Shown: positions 1 to 7,749 of the stretch, piece by piece
How positions within the stretch are numbered: the first letter of the stretch is position 1
How the letters are laid out: every line of letters begins with the position of its first letter
Assembly: GCA_016780605.1 (NCBI GenBank)
Contig: JADHLS010000099.1
Coordinates: 1-10,709, forward strand
Source: Reyranella sp.
GTDB lineage: Bacteria > Pseudomonadota > Alphaproteobacteria > Reyranellales > Reyranellaceae
Direction of reading: 5' to 3'
DNA: 10,709 bases
Translations under genes and position numbers: made by a program
Notes under the pieces: model-generated
Database searches by the model: none
What the model saw: only the letters and a program-made list of their open reading frames with translations
Told to the model about the DNA's origin: nothing

Positions 1-765
1 CCAGCCAACCCGAACTCAGGTCAGCCCATCGGGGGCGCTGTCGACAGGGCTGTGCTGCTGCCCGGCGGCGACTATTCTCTTACAACGTTGCGGCAGCGGC
101 CGGAGTCGGGACAGATCCCCAAGGTCCTGTGCCAGGCGCCGAGCCCGGATTGGGCGACGGCGATTGCCATGCAACAGCAGCTCTCCGCCAGCGGAAATTT
201 CTTCCATGGCAGTTCGGGACAGTTCGCCGGCAGCAACAGCTACAGCGAAACGATCGCGGCGATGGCTGGACGCACCGCCGGCGTGGTGGCGCTGCGCGAT
301 GGGCTTTACAGCGCCTGCCAGGCGTATGCCAACGGCGTCATCGGCAAGGATGCCTATGCCCTGATCCTGAGCCAATACGGCTATCTGCTGGTCGCACTGG
401 CGGGGAACAGCGGCGGTGCGGGCGGCGGCGGAAGCAGCGAAAAGACCGGGCCGTCGACGACCCCGGCCGTGCCGCCCGGCGTGGCCGTTGCCGTCAACAC
501 GGCCGCGGCCGCGCCGACGTCGTTCTCGTCGCCGCAGGGCAAGCCGGCGGGCGGAGCGTCCGGACCGAATGTCACCCAGCTGGCACAGCAGCAGATGCAG
601 ATCATGCATGCGCTGATGGTGACCTGCATCAGTGCTTACGACAACACGGTAAGAACTGCGGGTGAACGAGCAAACACACTTCTGACCCAGAAGACCTGCC
701 GGGAGCTGATGGACTGGATGAAGAGCAGCACGACGTCGATCCTGGCGTCGCTGGCCAAGACATGA
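1..765 (+). CDS. Unrecognised, probably exported protein (5'-truncated by window edge)
   Basis: The reading frame is open from base 1 to the TGA at 763-765, so about 254 codons of the C-terminal part are visible and the true start lies outside. A GTG at 52 is an internal possibility, but the frame continues upstream without a stop. Counting from the window edge, residues ~40-50 read PKVLCQAPSPD. Next comes a helical stretch with RDGLYSACQAYANG, a motif I recall from uncharacterised proteobacterial proteins, then a Gly/Ser/Pro/Ala-rich linker (nt ~410-570), then a C-terminal helix rich in Gln and Met. Cysteines in LCQAP, SACQAY, VTCIS and KTCREL suggest an oxidising compartment. No enzyme motif is visible. 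It lies 43 bp before the patatin-like gene on the same strand, so the two are probably co-transcribed. Function unknown. Confidence 0.75.
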   Translation, partial: PANPNSGQPIGGAVDRAVLLPGGDYSLTTLRQRPESGQIPKVLCQAPSPDWATAIAMQQQLSASGNFFHGSSGQFAGSNSYSETIAAMAGRTAGVVALRDGLYSACQAYANGVIGKDAYALILSQYGYLLVALAGNSGGAGGGGSSEKTGPSTTPAVPPGVAVAVNTAAAAPTSFSSPQGKPAGGASGPNVTQLAQQQMQIMHALMVTCISAYDNTVRTAGERANTLLTQKTCRELMDWMKSSTTSILASLAKT

Positions 766-794
766 ACGACGCCACCCTGCGCCGTGCCGATCCC

Positions 795-801
795 AAGGAG
801 G
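795..801 (+). promoter_or_regulatory. Strong ribosome binding site for the patatin-like gene
   Basis: AAGGAGG lies 7 nt before the ATG at 809. This near-consensus Shine-Dalgarno fixes the start at 809 rather than at a later in-frame ATG such as residue 7. Confidence 0.8.
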
Positions 802-808
802 AAGCCCA

Positions 809-3016
809 ATGAGATCATGGGCCTCGATGTTGCGGACCGTCCGCGGTCCGGTCGCCGTGCTGGTCCTTGGAGTCGTCGGATTGCTTCTGCCGCCACAAAC
901 TCAGGACATGCTGGCGGCAATCGACGATTTCTGGAGCTCGCTTGCTTTCAATCTGGCCCTGGCGCTTCTGGCCTTTGCGGCCTGGTTCTGGGCGCGTGCC
1001 TTGCTGGCGGCCCGGTTCGACATTACTGACACAGGGACATCGCCGCGAGGCGAGGCGATAACTTCACCCGCCAATCTCCAAGCGCTCGAGTGGCTGCCTC
1101 GCCTTCTGTTCATTGCGGCAGCTCTCATCGGCGTGACGATTCTTCTGGTCCCGTTTGCGCCCCTTCGCTTGATCTTTGTCGTTCTCTGGGTAGCCGCCGG
1201 CTTTTGGGTCCTGACGGTGAGGCGGCGGTGGCCCCGACTCGTGAACACGCCTCCCGGCGGTCCCCCCAGGAAGAAAGCCGGTTTCTGGCGTGACCAGATA
1301 TGGGGCCCACTCCTGGAGCTCCTGGCCTATGCTCCCATCAGTTCGAAGTTGGGATGGGCGCTCCTGATCTTGGGGATCGCCGCCTTTCTTGCCGGCGCGA
1401 TCGAGAGCTTCCTGCCGCAAAGTTTCCTGCCGGAGGGCTGGCAGGGACTCGCTGCCTTGTTTGCTGGCTGGTTTCCTGGCCCTTCCATCGCCGTCCTCGG
1501 GCTCGGCTTGATGATCGGCCCTTTGGCCGCCCTGACCTGGGTCGCGGACGGATTCAAGCTCCAATGGAAATTTCTCGGCTCGCGCATCGGTCCGCGCCGC
1601 CCGCCGGTCATCCTGATCCTCGCGCTCTGGATCTTCGTTGTCGCGCCGTGGTTCTTCGAATCCCATACCGTCCGCATCTTCGAGCCCACCCGCGCGCACG
1701 CTGCAGGCCTCGCCGATCCGGCGGCGCGGGCCCCGCTGCAGCAAATGTGGGCGAAATGGGTCGAGTGTCATGGCGGATCGGGTCCCCTCCGTCCGGTCAT
1801 CGTCGCCATCTCGGGTGGCGCAACACGCGCAGGCTTGTGGGGCGCCCGGGTGCTGCAGGGCGTCGATGAGGCGGCCGCCAGCCCCGTTCCCGTGATTTTT
1901 GCCATTAGCAGCGTTTCAGGCGGCTCGCTTGGCGCCGCCGGCTACCTGACGCTGCATGGCGCGACGAACGAGAAGGGCTGCGTCACCTCTCTTCGGTCGG
2001 ACAACAAGCATGCATATCTGTCTCTCCGTAAGGACGCGCTAGGTCCGCTTCTTGCGGGACGGCTGCTTGGCGATCTGCCGAGGACGCTCGTCGCGCCATT
2101 CGCGGCGTTGGCGCGGTTCAGGCCTCGGAGCGATGATCTCCAGCCGCGCGGCGGCGACAGCGCGGAGGCGATAGAGCGGGCCTTTGAAAGCCTCTGGCGA
2201 TCCGCAGCGGAGAAAGGTGGCGCGCTCGAGTTCGACGCGGCATTCCTGTCGCTGTTTTACCGGCCCGACGGGCAACCGCGGCCTGGCATGCCGATCTGGC
2301 TTGCCAACGGCGCCGATGCGGCGACCGGAAACAGGATGATGACCGTTCCGTTCAACCCCTTCACCGGCGAAGCGAACGAACCGCTGGACTGGCCTATTCG
2401 CGGTGCCCGCGACACGCTCGGCCTGCTAGGAGCTGATGTCCAGATATCGACTGCCATCAACAATACGGCGCGGTTTCCCTTCCTCGAACCTTTTGGGACG
2501 TTGCTCAGCAAGAAGAATGGAAAGCGCGTGGGTGCCCTCATCGATGGTGGCTACTTTGAGAACGAGGGCCTGCAGACTGCGCTCGATCTCGCGGACTGGC
2601 TCAAGGACAAGAATCGCGGCGGCAAAGGCGCGAAGGGGAGACCGGTTGAGCCGATCATCGTCGTGGCGACGGGCGACGGTGAACGCATCAAGCCCGGGCC
2701 GGTTCGCTGCCAGCGACCGACCGATGGACCAACGACGCCGAGCAAAAAGAACGTCCTGCAAATGCTGGCGCCGTTGGCCGGCGTGTACGATGTGCGCAGC
2801 GGTCATTCCAGCGCCCTGCTTCATCAGGCGCGCGAGCAATATTGCTCGGCGGATCATCGCAGTTTCTTCCACTTCTACCTTCCGCAGATCGACGGGAAAG
2901 ACGTGCCGCTGAACTGGATATTGTCGAAGGATGTTGCGGTTGGGATCTGGGACGCCCTCACTGAATGTACCAACAAGGAAGAATTCGACGCGCTGAAGGC
3001 GGCGCTCAAACGGTAA
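809..3016 (+). CDS. Polytopic membrane protein with patatin-like phospholipase domain
   Basis: 735 aa, ATG start fixed by a strong RBS. The N-terminal ~285 residues hold about six or seven hydrophobic segments (roughly 13-27, 46-66, 94-112, 118-137, 182-200, 213-245, 265-282). The soluble C-terminal part carries the patatin hallmarks: a Gly-rich oxyanion loop GGATRA (336-341), the nucleophile-elbow sequence SSVSGGS with probable nucleophile Ser370, and DGG with probable catalytic Asp579. Patatin/cPLA2-type enzymes use this Ser-Asp dyad to hydrolyse acyl esters of phospholipids. The elbow is S-V-S-G-G rather than canonical G-x-S-x-G, which I regard as a variant of large membrane-bound bacterial members. 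Inferred role: lipid acyl hydrolase acting at the inner membrane, substrate unknown. It is probably in an operon with the upstream protein, and its 3' end overlaps livF by 11 bp. Parts of the gene look visibly less GC-rich than the transporter genes. The domain call is firm; activity is inferred. Confidence 0.85.
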   Translation: MRSWASMLRTVRGPVAVLVLGVVGLLLPPQTQDMLAAIDDFWSSLAFNLALALLAFAAWFWARALLAARFDITDTGTSPRGEAITSPANLQALEWLPRLLFIAAALIGVTILLVPFAPLRLIFVVLWVAAGFWVLTVRRRWPRLVNTPPGGPPRKKAGFWRDQIWGPLLELLAYAPISSKLGWALLILGIAAFLAGAIESFLPQSFLPEGWQGLAALFAGWFPGPSIAVLGLGLMIGPLAALTWVADGFKLQWKFLGSRIGPRRPPVILILALWIFVVAPWFFESHTVRIFEPTRAHAAGLADPAARAPLQQMWAKWVECHGGSGPLRPVIVAISGGATRAGLWGARVLQGVDEAAASPVPVIFAISSVSGGSLGAAGYLTLHGATNEKGCVTSLRSDNKHAYLSLRKDALGPLLAGRLLGDLPRTLVAPFAALARFRPRSDDLQPRGGDSAEAIERAFESLWRSAAEKGGALEFDAAFLSLFYRPDGQPRPGMPIWLANGADAATGNRMMTVPFNPFTGEANEPLDWPIRGARDTLGLLGADVQISTAINNTARFPFLEPFGTLLSKKNGKRVGALIDGGYFENEGLQTALDLADWLKDKNRGGKGAKGRPVEPIIVVATGDGERIKPGPVRCQRPTDGPTTPSKKNVLQMLAPLAGVYDVRSGHSSALLHQAREQYCSADHRSFFHFYLPQIDGKDVPLNWILSKDVAVGIWDALTECTNKEEFDALKAALKR

Positions 3017-3713
3017 GAAAGCGCGCCCGGATCTGGTCCTCCTCGGCGCGGAACACCGCGGGTGTCGCGCTGTAGACCATGCGGCCCTTGACCATGATGT
3101 GCAGCTCATCGGCGACCGCCTCGGCGAGCTTCATGTTCTGCTCGACCAGCAGGATCGTCACGCCCTCGTCGCGCAGCAGCTGGATGACGCGCGCCAGCTC
3201 GCGCACTACCAGAGGCGCCAGCCCCTGGCTCGGCTCGTCCAAAAGCATCACCTTGGGGTCGGAGACCAGCGCGCGGGCGATCGCCAGCATCTGCTGCTCA
3301 CCGCCCGAAAGCTGCGAGCCTCTGTTGGCGGAGCGCTCGCGCAACGACGGGAACAGCTCCAGCAATCGTGGCAGCGGCCACTTGCGTCCCCGTCCGTTGC
3401 GAGCCTCGCGCTCGCCGACCTTGATGTTCTCGATCACCGTGAGATCGGGGAAGATCAGGCGCCCCTCGGGCACGTAGGCCACGCCGGCGCGCGCCACGAG
3501 ATGCGGCGGCCAGCCGGTGATGTCGGTGTCGCCGATCGCTACACGTCCGGCGCTCAGCGCCACCAGCCCCATGATGGTCTTCACCATCGTCGTCTTGCCG
3601 ACGCCGTTGCGACCCAGCACGGCGCTGATGCGGCCTTGCGGCATGTCGAGGTCGACGCCCTGCAGGACGTGGCTGGCGCCGTAGTGCGTGTTCATGCCCT
3701 CGATGCGGAGCAT
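3006..3713 (-). CDS. livF: HAAT-family ABC transporter ATP-binding protein, LivF-type
   Basis: 235 aa, the usual LivF size. It is the cytoplasmic ATPase subunit that pairs with the LivG-type subunit to power uptake of amino acids or related polar solutes. Visible motifs: Walker A GRNGVGKTT (34-42), the LivF-typical VPEGRLIF stretch in the Q-loop region (81-88), signature LSGGEQQ (135-141), Walker B VMLLDE (155-160), and LLVEQN where other ABC ATPases carry the H-loop His, a LivF family trait. The ATG at 3713 has GAGGGGG on the minus strand (3728-3722) 8 nt upstream. A GTG at 3740 would overlap livG and is less likely. Last gene of the HMGF cluster, 13 nt after livG. The symbol reflects family membership; the substrate need not be leucine. 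Confidence 0.93.
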   Translation of the reverse strand: MLRIEGMNTHYGASHVLQGVDLDMPQGRISAVLGRNGVGKTTMVKTIMGLVALSAGRVAIGDTDITGWPPHLVARAGVAYVPEGRLIFPDLTVIENIKVGEREARNGRGRKWPLPRLLELFPSLRERSANRGSQLSGGEQQMLAIARALVSDPKVMLLDEPSQGLAPLVVRELARVIQLLRDEGVTILLVEQNMKLAEAVADELHIMVKGRMVYSATPAVFRAEEDQIRARFLTV

Positions 3714-3726
3714 TACTCGAGCCCCC

Positions 3727-4476
3727 TCATTCCAAGCCACCTAGATAGGCGTCCTGCACGCGCGCGTCGGCCTTCACCTGGTCGGGCGTGCCGTCGGCGA
3801 TCACGCCGCCGCGATGCAGCACCGTGATGCGGTCGGCCAGGCGGAACACGACCTCCATGTCGTGCTCGACCAGCAGCACGGTCATTCGCGAGGCCTTGAG
3901 GAAGCGCGCCAGCGTCTCGACCGCCTGTGCCGTCTCCTCGACCGACAGCCCTTGCGTCGGCTCGTCGAGCAGCAGCACGCGCGGCTGCTGCGCCATCGCC
4001 ATGGCGACTTCCAGCAGCCGCTGGTCGCCGTGGCTCAGCAGCCCGGCCGGCCGGTCGGCGATGGCGGTAAGGCCAAGCTGCTGCAGCGCCGCATCGGCCA
4101 GCGCCTCGGCCTCGGCAAAGACGTGGCCGCCGCCGAACGGCAGCCAGCGCCGGGCATGTCGCGCCTGTGCCGCCAGCCGCGCATTGTCGCGCGCCGACAT
4201 CTCGGGGAAGAGCGCCGTGATCTGGAAGGTGCGCGAAACGCCCAGCCGGCAGATCTGGTGGCTGGGCAATCCGGCGATGGCGTGCCCGGCGAAGCGGATC
4301 GTGCCCGCGGTCGGCTTCACCGTACCGGTGATGACGTTGAACAGCGTCGTCTTGCCGGCGCCGTTGGGGCCGATGACGGCGCGGACCTCGCCTTCCTCGA
4401 CCGACATGGCGACCTGGTCGAGCGCCACCAGGGCGCCGTAGCGCCGCGTCACGCCGTCGAGCTCGAGCAGCGCCAC
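3727..4476 (-). CDS. livG: HAAT-family ABC transporter ATP-binding protein, LivG-type
   Basis: 249 aa with a GTG start, starting 2 nt after the livM stop. AAAGG on the minus strand (4489-4485) lies 8 nt upstream, inside the end of livM, which fits translational coupling. It is the second cytoplasmic ATPase of the importer. Motifs: Walker A GPNGAGKTT (36-44), signature variant LSHGD (147-151), as seen in LivG/UrtD-type subunits, Walker B VLLLDE (167-172), and H-loop His205 in LLVEHD. The C-terminus ends VQDAYLGGLE, the usual LivG-type tail. A longer frame continues upstream through livM but is not the real start, because the conserved LivG N-terminus (LLELDGVTRRYGALVAL) begins right after the GTG. 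Confidence 0.92.
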   Translation of the reverse strand: MALLELDGVTRRYGALVALDQVAMSVEEGEVRAVIGPNGAGKTTLFNVITGTVKPTAGTIRFAGHAIAGLPSHQICRLGVSRTFQITALFPEMSARDNARLAAQARHARRWLPFGGGHVFAEAEALADAALQQLGLTAIADRPAGLLSHGDQRLLEVAMAMAQQPRVLLLDEPTQGLSVEETAQAVETLARFLKASRMTVLLVEHDMEVVFRLADRITVLHRGGVIADGTPDQVKADARVQDAYLGGLE

Positions 4477-4478
4477 GC

Positions 4479-5441
4479 TCAGTGCCTTTCGCTGGCGGGA
4501 CGAAAGCGTCCCGTCGCCAATCCCGTGGCAAGCCCCCAGATGCCTTCGGGCGCAAACAGCACGAAGGCGATGAAGATCAGCCCGAAGTACAGCGCCCAGG
4601 CCTCCGTCCAGGCGCTGAGCTGGTGCTCCATCAGCATGAAGAAGGCGGCACCCAGGATCGGGCCGACGAGCGTGCCGGCGCCGCCCACGATCACCATGAT
4701 CAGCACCTGGCCCGACAGCAGCCAGAACAGCAGCTCGGTGTTGGCGAAGCCCGCGAACGGCGCATAGAGCCCGCCGGCGAGCCCGCCCAGCCCGTAGGCC
4801 ACCGCGACCACGGCGATCTTGTAGAGGCGGGTGTTGTAACCCAGCGCCGTGGTCTTGGCCTCGTTCTCGCGGATGCCGCGCAGCACCGCGCCGAAGGGCG
4901 AGCGCACCAGGGCGCGGCACGCCAAGAAGCCGCCAACCAGGCAGGCCAGTGCAAAGTAGTAGAAGCCCGCCTTGCTCGACAGGGCGGCAAAGCCGAACGG
5001 CCCCACGGTGCGCGGGATGCCGGCGAGCCCGTCGGAGCCGCCTGTCACCGAGGTCCACTTGAAGGAGATGGCGTAGAGCAGCTGGGCGAAGGCGAGGGTC
5101 AGCATCGAGAAGGAGACGCCGGTCGCCAGCGTGCACATCCAGCCGACACCCAGCCCCACGATGCCGGTCAGCAGCGCGCCGGCAAACACGGCGAACAGCA
5201 TCGGCATGCCGGTGTTGAGCAGCAGCCAGCCGCAGGCATAGGCGCCGAGCCCGTAGGCCGCGGCATGGCCGAACGACACCAGCCTTGTGTAGCCGAACAT
5301 CAGGTCGAGGCTCATGGCAAACAGGCCGAGGATCACCGCCTCGGTCAGCAGCGTCATGGCGAAGGGTGGCAAGCCGAGCGGCGCCAGGACCAGCACCGCC
5401 AGGAGAGCGATGCCGGCGATGCCCGTCGTAAGTGGCTTCAT
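4479..5441 (-). CDS. livM: HAAT-family ABC transporter permease, LivM-type
   Basis: 320 aa polytopic inner-membrane permease that forms the channel with the LivH-type subunit. It shows about eight or nine hydrophobic segments and the family blocks: LDLMFGYTRLVSFGHAAAYG (45-64), VTGGSDGLAGIPR (132-144), a cytoplasmic coupling loop around GIRENEAKTTALGYN (189-203), and GGAGTLVGPILGA (253-265). The ATG at 5441 overlaps the stop of livH as ATGA (5441-5438), a classic coupling arrangement. AAGGA (minus, 5449-5445) lies close upstream. A short basic tail (GRFRPASERH) follows the last membrane segment. Family is clear; the transported compound is not. Confidence 0.93.
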   Translation of the reverse strand: MKPLTTGIAGIALLAVLVLAPLGLPPFAMTLLTEAVILGLFAMSLDLMFGYTRLVSFGHAAAYGLGAYACGWLLLNTGMPMLFAVFAGALLTGIVGLGVGWMCTLATGVSFSMLTLAFAQLLYAISFKWTSVTGGSDGLAGIPRTVGPFGFAALSSKAGFYYFALACLVGGFLACRALVRSPFGAVLRGIRENEAKTTALGYNTRLYKIAVVAVAYGLGGLAGGLYAPFAGFANTELLFWLLSGQVLIMVIVGGAGTLVGPILGAAFFMLMEHQLSAWTEAWALYFGLIFIAFVLFAPEGIWGLATGLATGRFRPASERH

Positions 5442-6307
5442 GCTTCCTTGCCCAGAAGGCCGCCCGGACGCATCACCAGCACGGCCAGCATCACCAGGTA
5501 CATGAAGGCAAGTGCGAAGTCGGGCGCGTAGTAGTTGCCGAAGACCTGGACGAAGCCGATCAGCAGCGCGCCGATCAGCGAACCAAGGAAGCTGCCCATG
5601 CCGCCGATGATGACGATGACGAAGGCGTCGATGATCACCGTCGCCGCCATGCCGTTGGAGGCCGTGACCAGCGGTGCTGCCAGCACGCCGCCCAGCGCCG
5701 CGAGCCCGCAGCCGATGCCGAACACGCAGGAGCGGATCATCTTGACGTCGACGCCCAGCGCATTGGCCATGTCGGCGTTCTGCGAGGTGGCGCGGATCAG
5801 GAGCCCGAGCCGCGCCCGCTCGAGGAACTGCCAGATCGCCACCGCCACCACGACGCCGATAGCCACCAGGAAGAGACGGTAGACCGGGAACGGCTCGTCG
5901 AGCATGAACACCACGCCGGACAGCGCCGGCGGGCCCGCGACCTGCAGGGCGTCGGAGCCCCAGGTCAGCCGCACCGCCTCACCGACCACCAGTGCGAGAC
6001 CGAAGGTCACCATCAGGAAGGCATGGGCGTCGCGTCGATAGAGCCGGCGCAGGATGGTGAGCTCGAAGCCCGCGCCGAACAGCCCGACCAGCAGCGGCGC
6101 GCCCGCCAACGCCAGCCAGAAGCTGCCCGACCAGGCGGCGATCGAGTAGCCGACGAAGGCGCCCAGCATGTAAAGCGCGCCGTGCGCGAAGTTCACGATG
6201 CGCATCAGCCCGAAGATCAGCGTCAGCCCGACCCCGAGGAAGAACAGCAGGGCCGACTGCGACAGTGCGTTGACGGTCTGCGTCAGCAGGAGGGCGAGGG
6301 TGCTCAT
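5438..6307 (-). CDS. livH: HAAT-family ABC transporter permease, LivH-type
   Basis: 289 aa, normal for LivH. This inner-membrane permease partners the LivM-type subunit. About eight hydrophobic segments are visible, with family blocks GLMRIVNFAHGALYMLGAF (33-51), the cytoplasmic coupling loop IRATSQNADMANALGVDV (171-188) and IIGGMGSFLGSLIGA (233-247). The N-terminus fits the ATG at 6307. The bases just before it on the minus strand (TTCTAATCC) hold no recognisable Shine-Dalgarno, unlike livM, livG and livF. The gene starts 24 bp after a large inverted repeat (6332-6447) that separates it from the binding-protein gene, so its translation may be weak or depend on upstream structure. Confidence 0.93.
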   Translation of the reverse strand: MSTLALLLTQTVNALSQSALLFFLGVGLTLIFGLMRIVNFAHGALYMLGAFVGYSIAAWSGSFWLALAGAPLLVGLFGAGFELTILRRLYRRDAHAFLMVTFGLALVVGEAVRLTWGSDALQVAGPPALSGVVFMLDEPFPVYRLFLVAIGVVVAVAIWQFLERARLGLLIRATSQNADMANALGVDVKMIRSCVFGIGCGLAALGGVLAAPLVTASNGMAATVIIDAFVIVIIGGMGSFLGSLIGALLIGFVQVFGNYYAPDFALAFMYLVMLAVLVMRPGGLLGKEA

Positions 6308-6331
6308 GGATTAGAAGCGTGAACCAAAGAT

Positions 6332-6447
6332 AACCTCATCCTGAGGAGCACGCCGCAGGCGTGCGTCTCGAAGGATGGGCGGCAGGCACGGTGCTCGTTC
6401 CCATCCTTCGAGACGCCGCGCTGCGCGCGGCTCCTCAGGATGAGGTT
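6332..6447. repeat. Large inverted-repeat (REP-like) element between SBP gene and livH
   Basis: Two ~48-bp copies in inverted orientation share one symmetry axis at ~6389.5. Outer arms AACCTCATCCTGAGGAGC (6332-6349) and its complement (6430-6447) match over 18 of 18 bases. Inner arms GCGTCTCGAAGGATGGG (6363-6379) and its complement (6400-6416) match over 17 of 17. The segments between the arms do not fully pair with each other, but each can fold into a small local GC hairpin. The 20-nt centre (6380-6399) contains a short GCAC/GTGC pair. As RNA this would be a very stable stem. It has no following T-run, so it is not a canonical intrinsic terminator. Transcript stabilisation or partial attenuation is inferred. 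Confidence 0.9.
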
Positions 6448-6480
6448 GTCGGTGGATCAACATTCGATGACGGCGGGCCT

Positions 6481-7707
6481 CTAATCCTTGTACGCCATCT
6501 TGTTGCAGTCGGGCGTCGTTTGGTCGCCCGGGAAGGTCGCGATCACCTCGGGCACCGGCGTTTCGAACCCCGCCTTCTTCTTGACCTCGACCATGAAGCC
6601 CTGCTGCACGCCCTGGTGGTCGCACTTGCGGATGAAGACCTTGCCCTTGACGCTCTCGACCTCGATGTCCTCGAGCGCCGGCCTGAGCTTGGCGGCCTCG
6701 ATGCCGCCCGCCTTGGTGATGCCGGCCTCGAGCACCTTCATGGCCTGCCACTGCTCGCCCTCGAACGTGTCGGGGTAGGTGTTGTATTCCTTCTTCCACG
6801 CCGCCACGAACTCGTTGTTCAGCGGATGGTCGTAGGTGAAGCTGTAGCGCGAGGAGCCGATCAGGCCGAGCGAGGCGTCGCCGACGGCGCGGATGCTCGC
6901 GAGGTCGACGATCTCGGTCAGCAGCTTCACCTTCTCGGGCAGGCGGTACTGCTGGGCCTGCGACAGGAAGGCGTTGTTGTCGTCGCCCTGCATCACCAGG
7001 AAGACGGCGTCGGCACCGGACTGGCGGATTTTGGTGATGTACGGCGAGTAGTCCTTGGTGCCGGTCGGCGCGAAGATCTTGCCGACGAACTCCTTCTTGC
7101 CGTTCTTCACCTCGTCCTCGAACACGCCGATGCTGTTGTGGCCCCAGGCATAATCGAGCCCCAGCCCGTAGAACTTGGTCATGTTGCTCTTGCGCAGGTA
7201 GAGCGACACCGCGCGCGTGCCCATCGGCCCCGAGATGTTGGCGCGGAAGAAGTTCGGCACGAAGCTGTCGGCGGTCAGCCGGCCATCGCCGTTGATGCCC
7301 GAGATGAAGATCGAATCCCATTCCGTGAGCTTCGGGACCACCGCCAAGGCCTCCGACGACAGCGTGATCCCGGTGATCAGGCGGCAGTCGCGGCGCTCCA
7401 CCATCTCCTGCGCCTTGCGCACGCAGTTGGCCGGATTCCCGGCGGTGTCCTCGATCACCAGCTCGATCGGCCGGCCCAGGATGCCGCCCTTGGCGTTCTG
7501 CAGCTTGGCCCAGAACTCGGCGCCGCGTTTGGTCTGCTGCCCGACCGACCCGAGCGGGCCGGTCAACGCCACCGGCATGCCGATCTTGATGGGCCCGCTC
7601 TCGGCCCGCGGGCTGGTGCTGAGGATGGCGGGTGCGGCAAGACCCGCCGCTCCCGCGAGGCCGACCTTGAGCATGGCCCGTCGCGACGGGCGGAACTGTC
7701 CAGACAT
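6481..7707 (-). CDS. HAAT-family periplasmic substrate-binding protein, Tat-exported
   Basis: 408 aa from the ATG at 7707, which has AAGGGA on the minus strand (7719-7714) 6 nt upstream. An ATG at 7713 (410 aa) is also possible. The N-terminus has a Tat-type signal: SRRAMLK (8-14), a hydrophobic stretch to ~29, and a probable cut after Ala35 (PRA-E). The mature protein begins IKIGMPVALTGPLGSVGQQ, the standard opening of Peripla_BP_6/LivJ-type receptors. Cys95 and Cys108 match the spacing of an N-terminal disulfide. Cys362 and Cys401 could form a second. There is no lipobox, so it should be soluble in the periplasm. It captures the solute for the LivHMGF-type membrane complex encoded downstream. 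The family binds amino acids, amides, urea or aromatic acids, and the specific ligand cannot be read from sequence. It is flanked on both sides by inverted-repeat elements. Confidence 0.92.
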   Translation of the reverse strand: MSGQFRPSRRAMLKVGLAGAAGLAAPAILSTSPRAESGPIKIGMPVALTGPLGSVGQQTKRGAEFWAKLQNAKGGILGRPIELVIEDTAGNPANCVRKAQEMVERRDCRLITGITLSSEALAVVPKLTEWDSIFISGINGDGRLTADSFVPNFFRANISGPMGTRAVSLYLRKSNMTKFYGLGLDYAWGHNSIGVFEDEVKNGKKEFVGKIFAPTGTKDYSPYITKIRQSGADAVFLVMQGDDNNAFLSQAQQYRLPEKVKLLTEIVDLASIRAVGDASLGLIGSSRYSFTYDHPLNNEFVAAWKKEYNTYPDTFEGEQWQAMKVLEAGITKAGGIEAAKLRPALEDIEVESVKGKVFIRKCDHQGVQQGFMVEVKKKAGFETPVPEVIATFPGDQTTPDCNKMAYKD

Positions 7708-7749
7708 GTGCATTCCCTTCCCTATGGTTTCTTCTCTTATTCCCTGCCT

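Noticed and set aside
809..3016. Patatin-like protein as a CBASS (CapV-type) or other anti-phage effector
   Set aside because: No cyclase, ubiquitin-like system, reverse transcriptase or other defence gene is visible, and CapV-type effectors lack a seven-segment membrane domain. The left flank is outside the window, so this is not fully excluded.
3205..3265. LivF lacking the usual H-loop histidine (reads LLVEQN)
   Set aside because: This is normal for LivF-type subunits; the partner LivG carries His205.
3079..6322. Long plus-strand frames opposite the transporter genes (for example 3814-4767, 4482-5531, 5432-6322)
   Set aside because: They lie fully antisense to well-recognised livF, livG, livM and livH genes, are rich in Arg, His, Gln and Asp with no family motifs, and follow from high third-position GC.
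6332..6447. Intrinsic terminator between the SBP gene and livH
   Set aside because: The stem is long but no T-run follows it on the minus strand, and permease genes continue directly after it.
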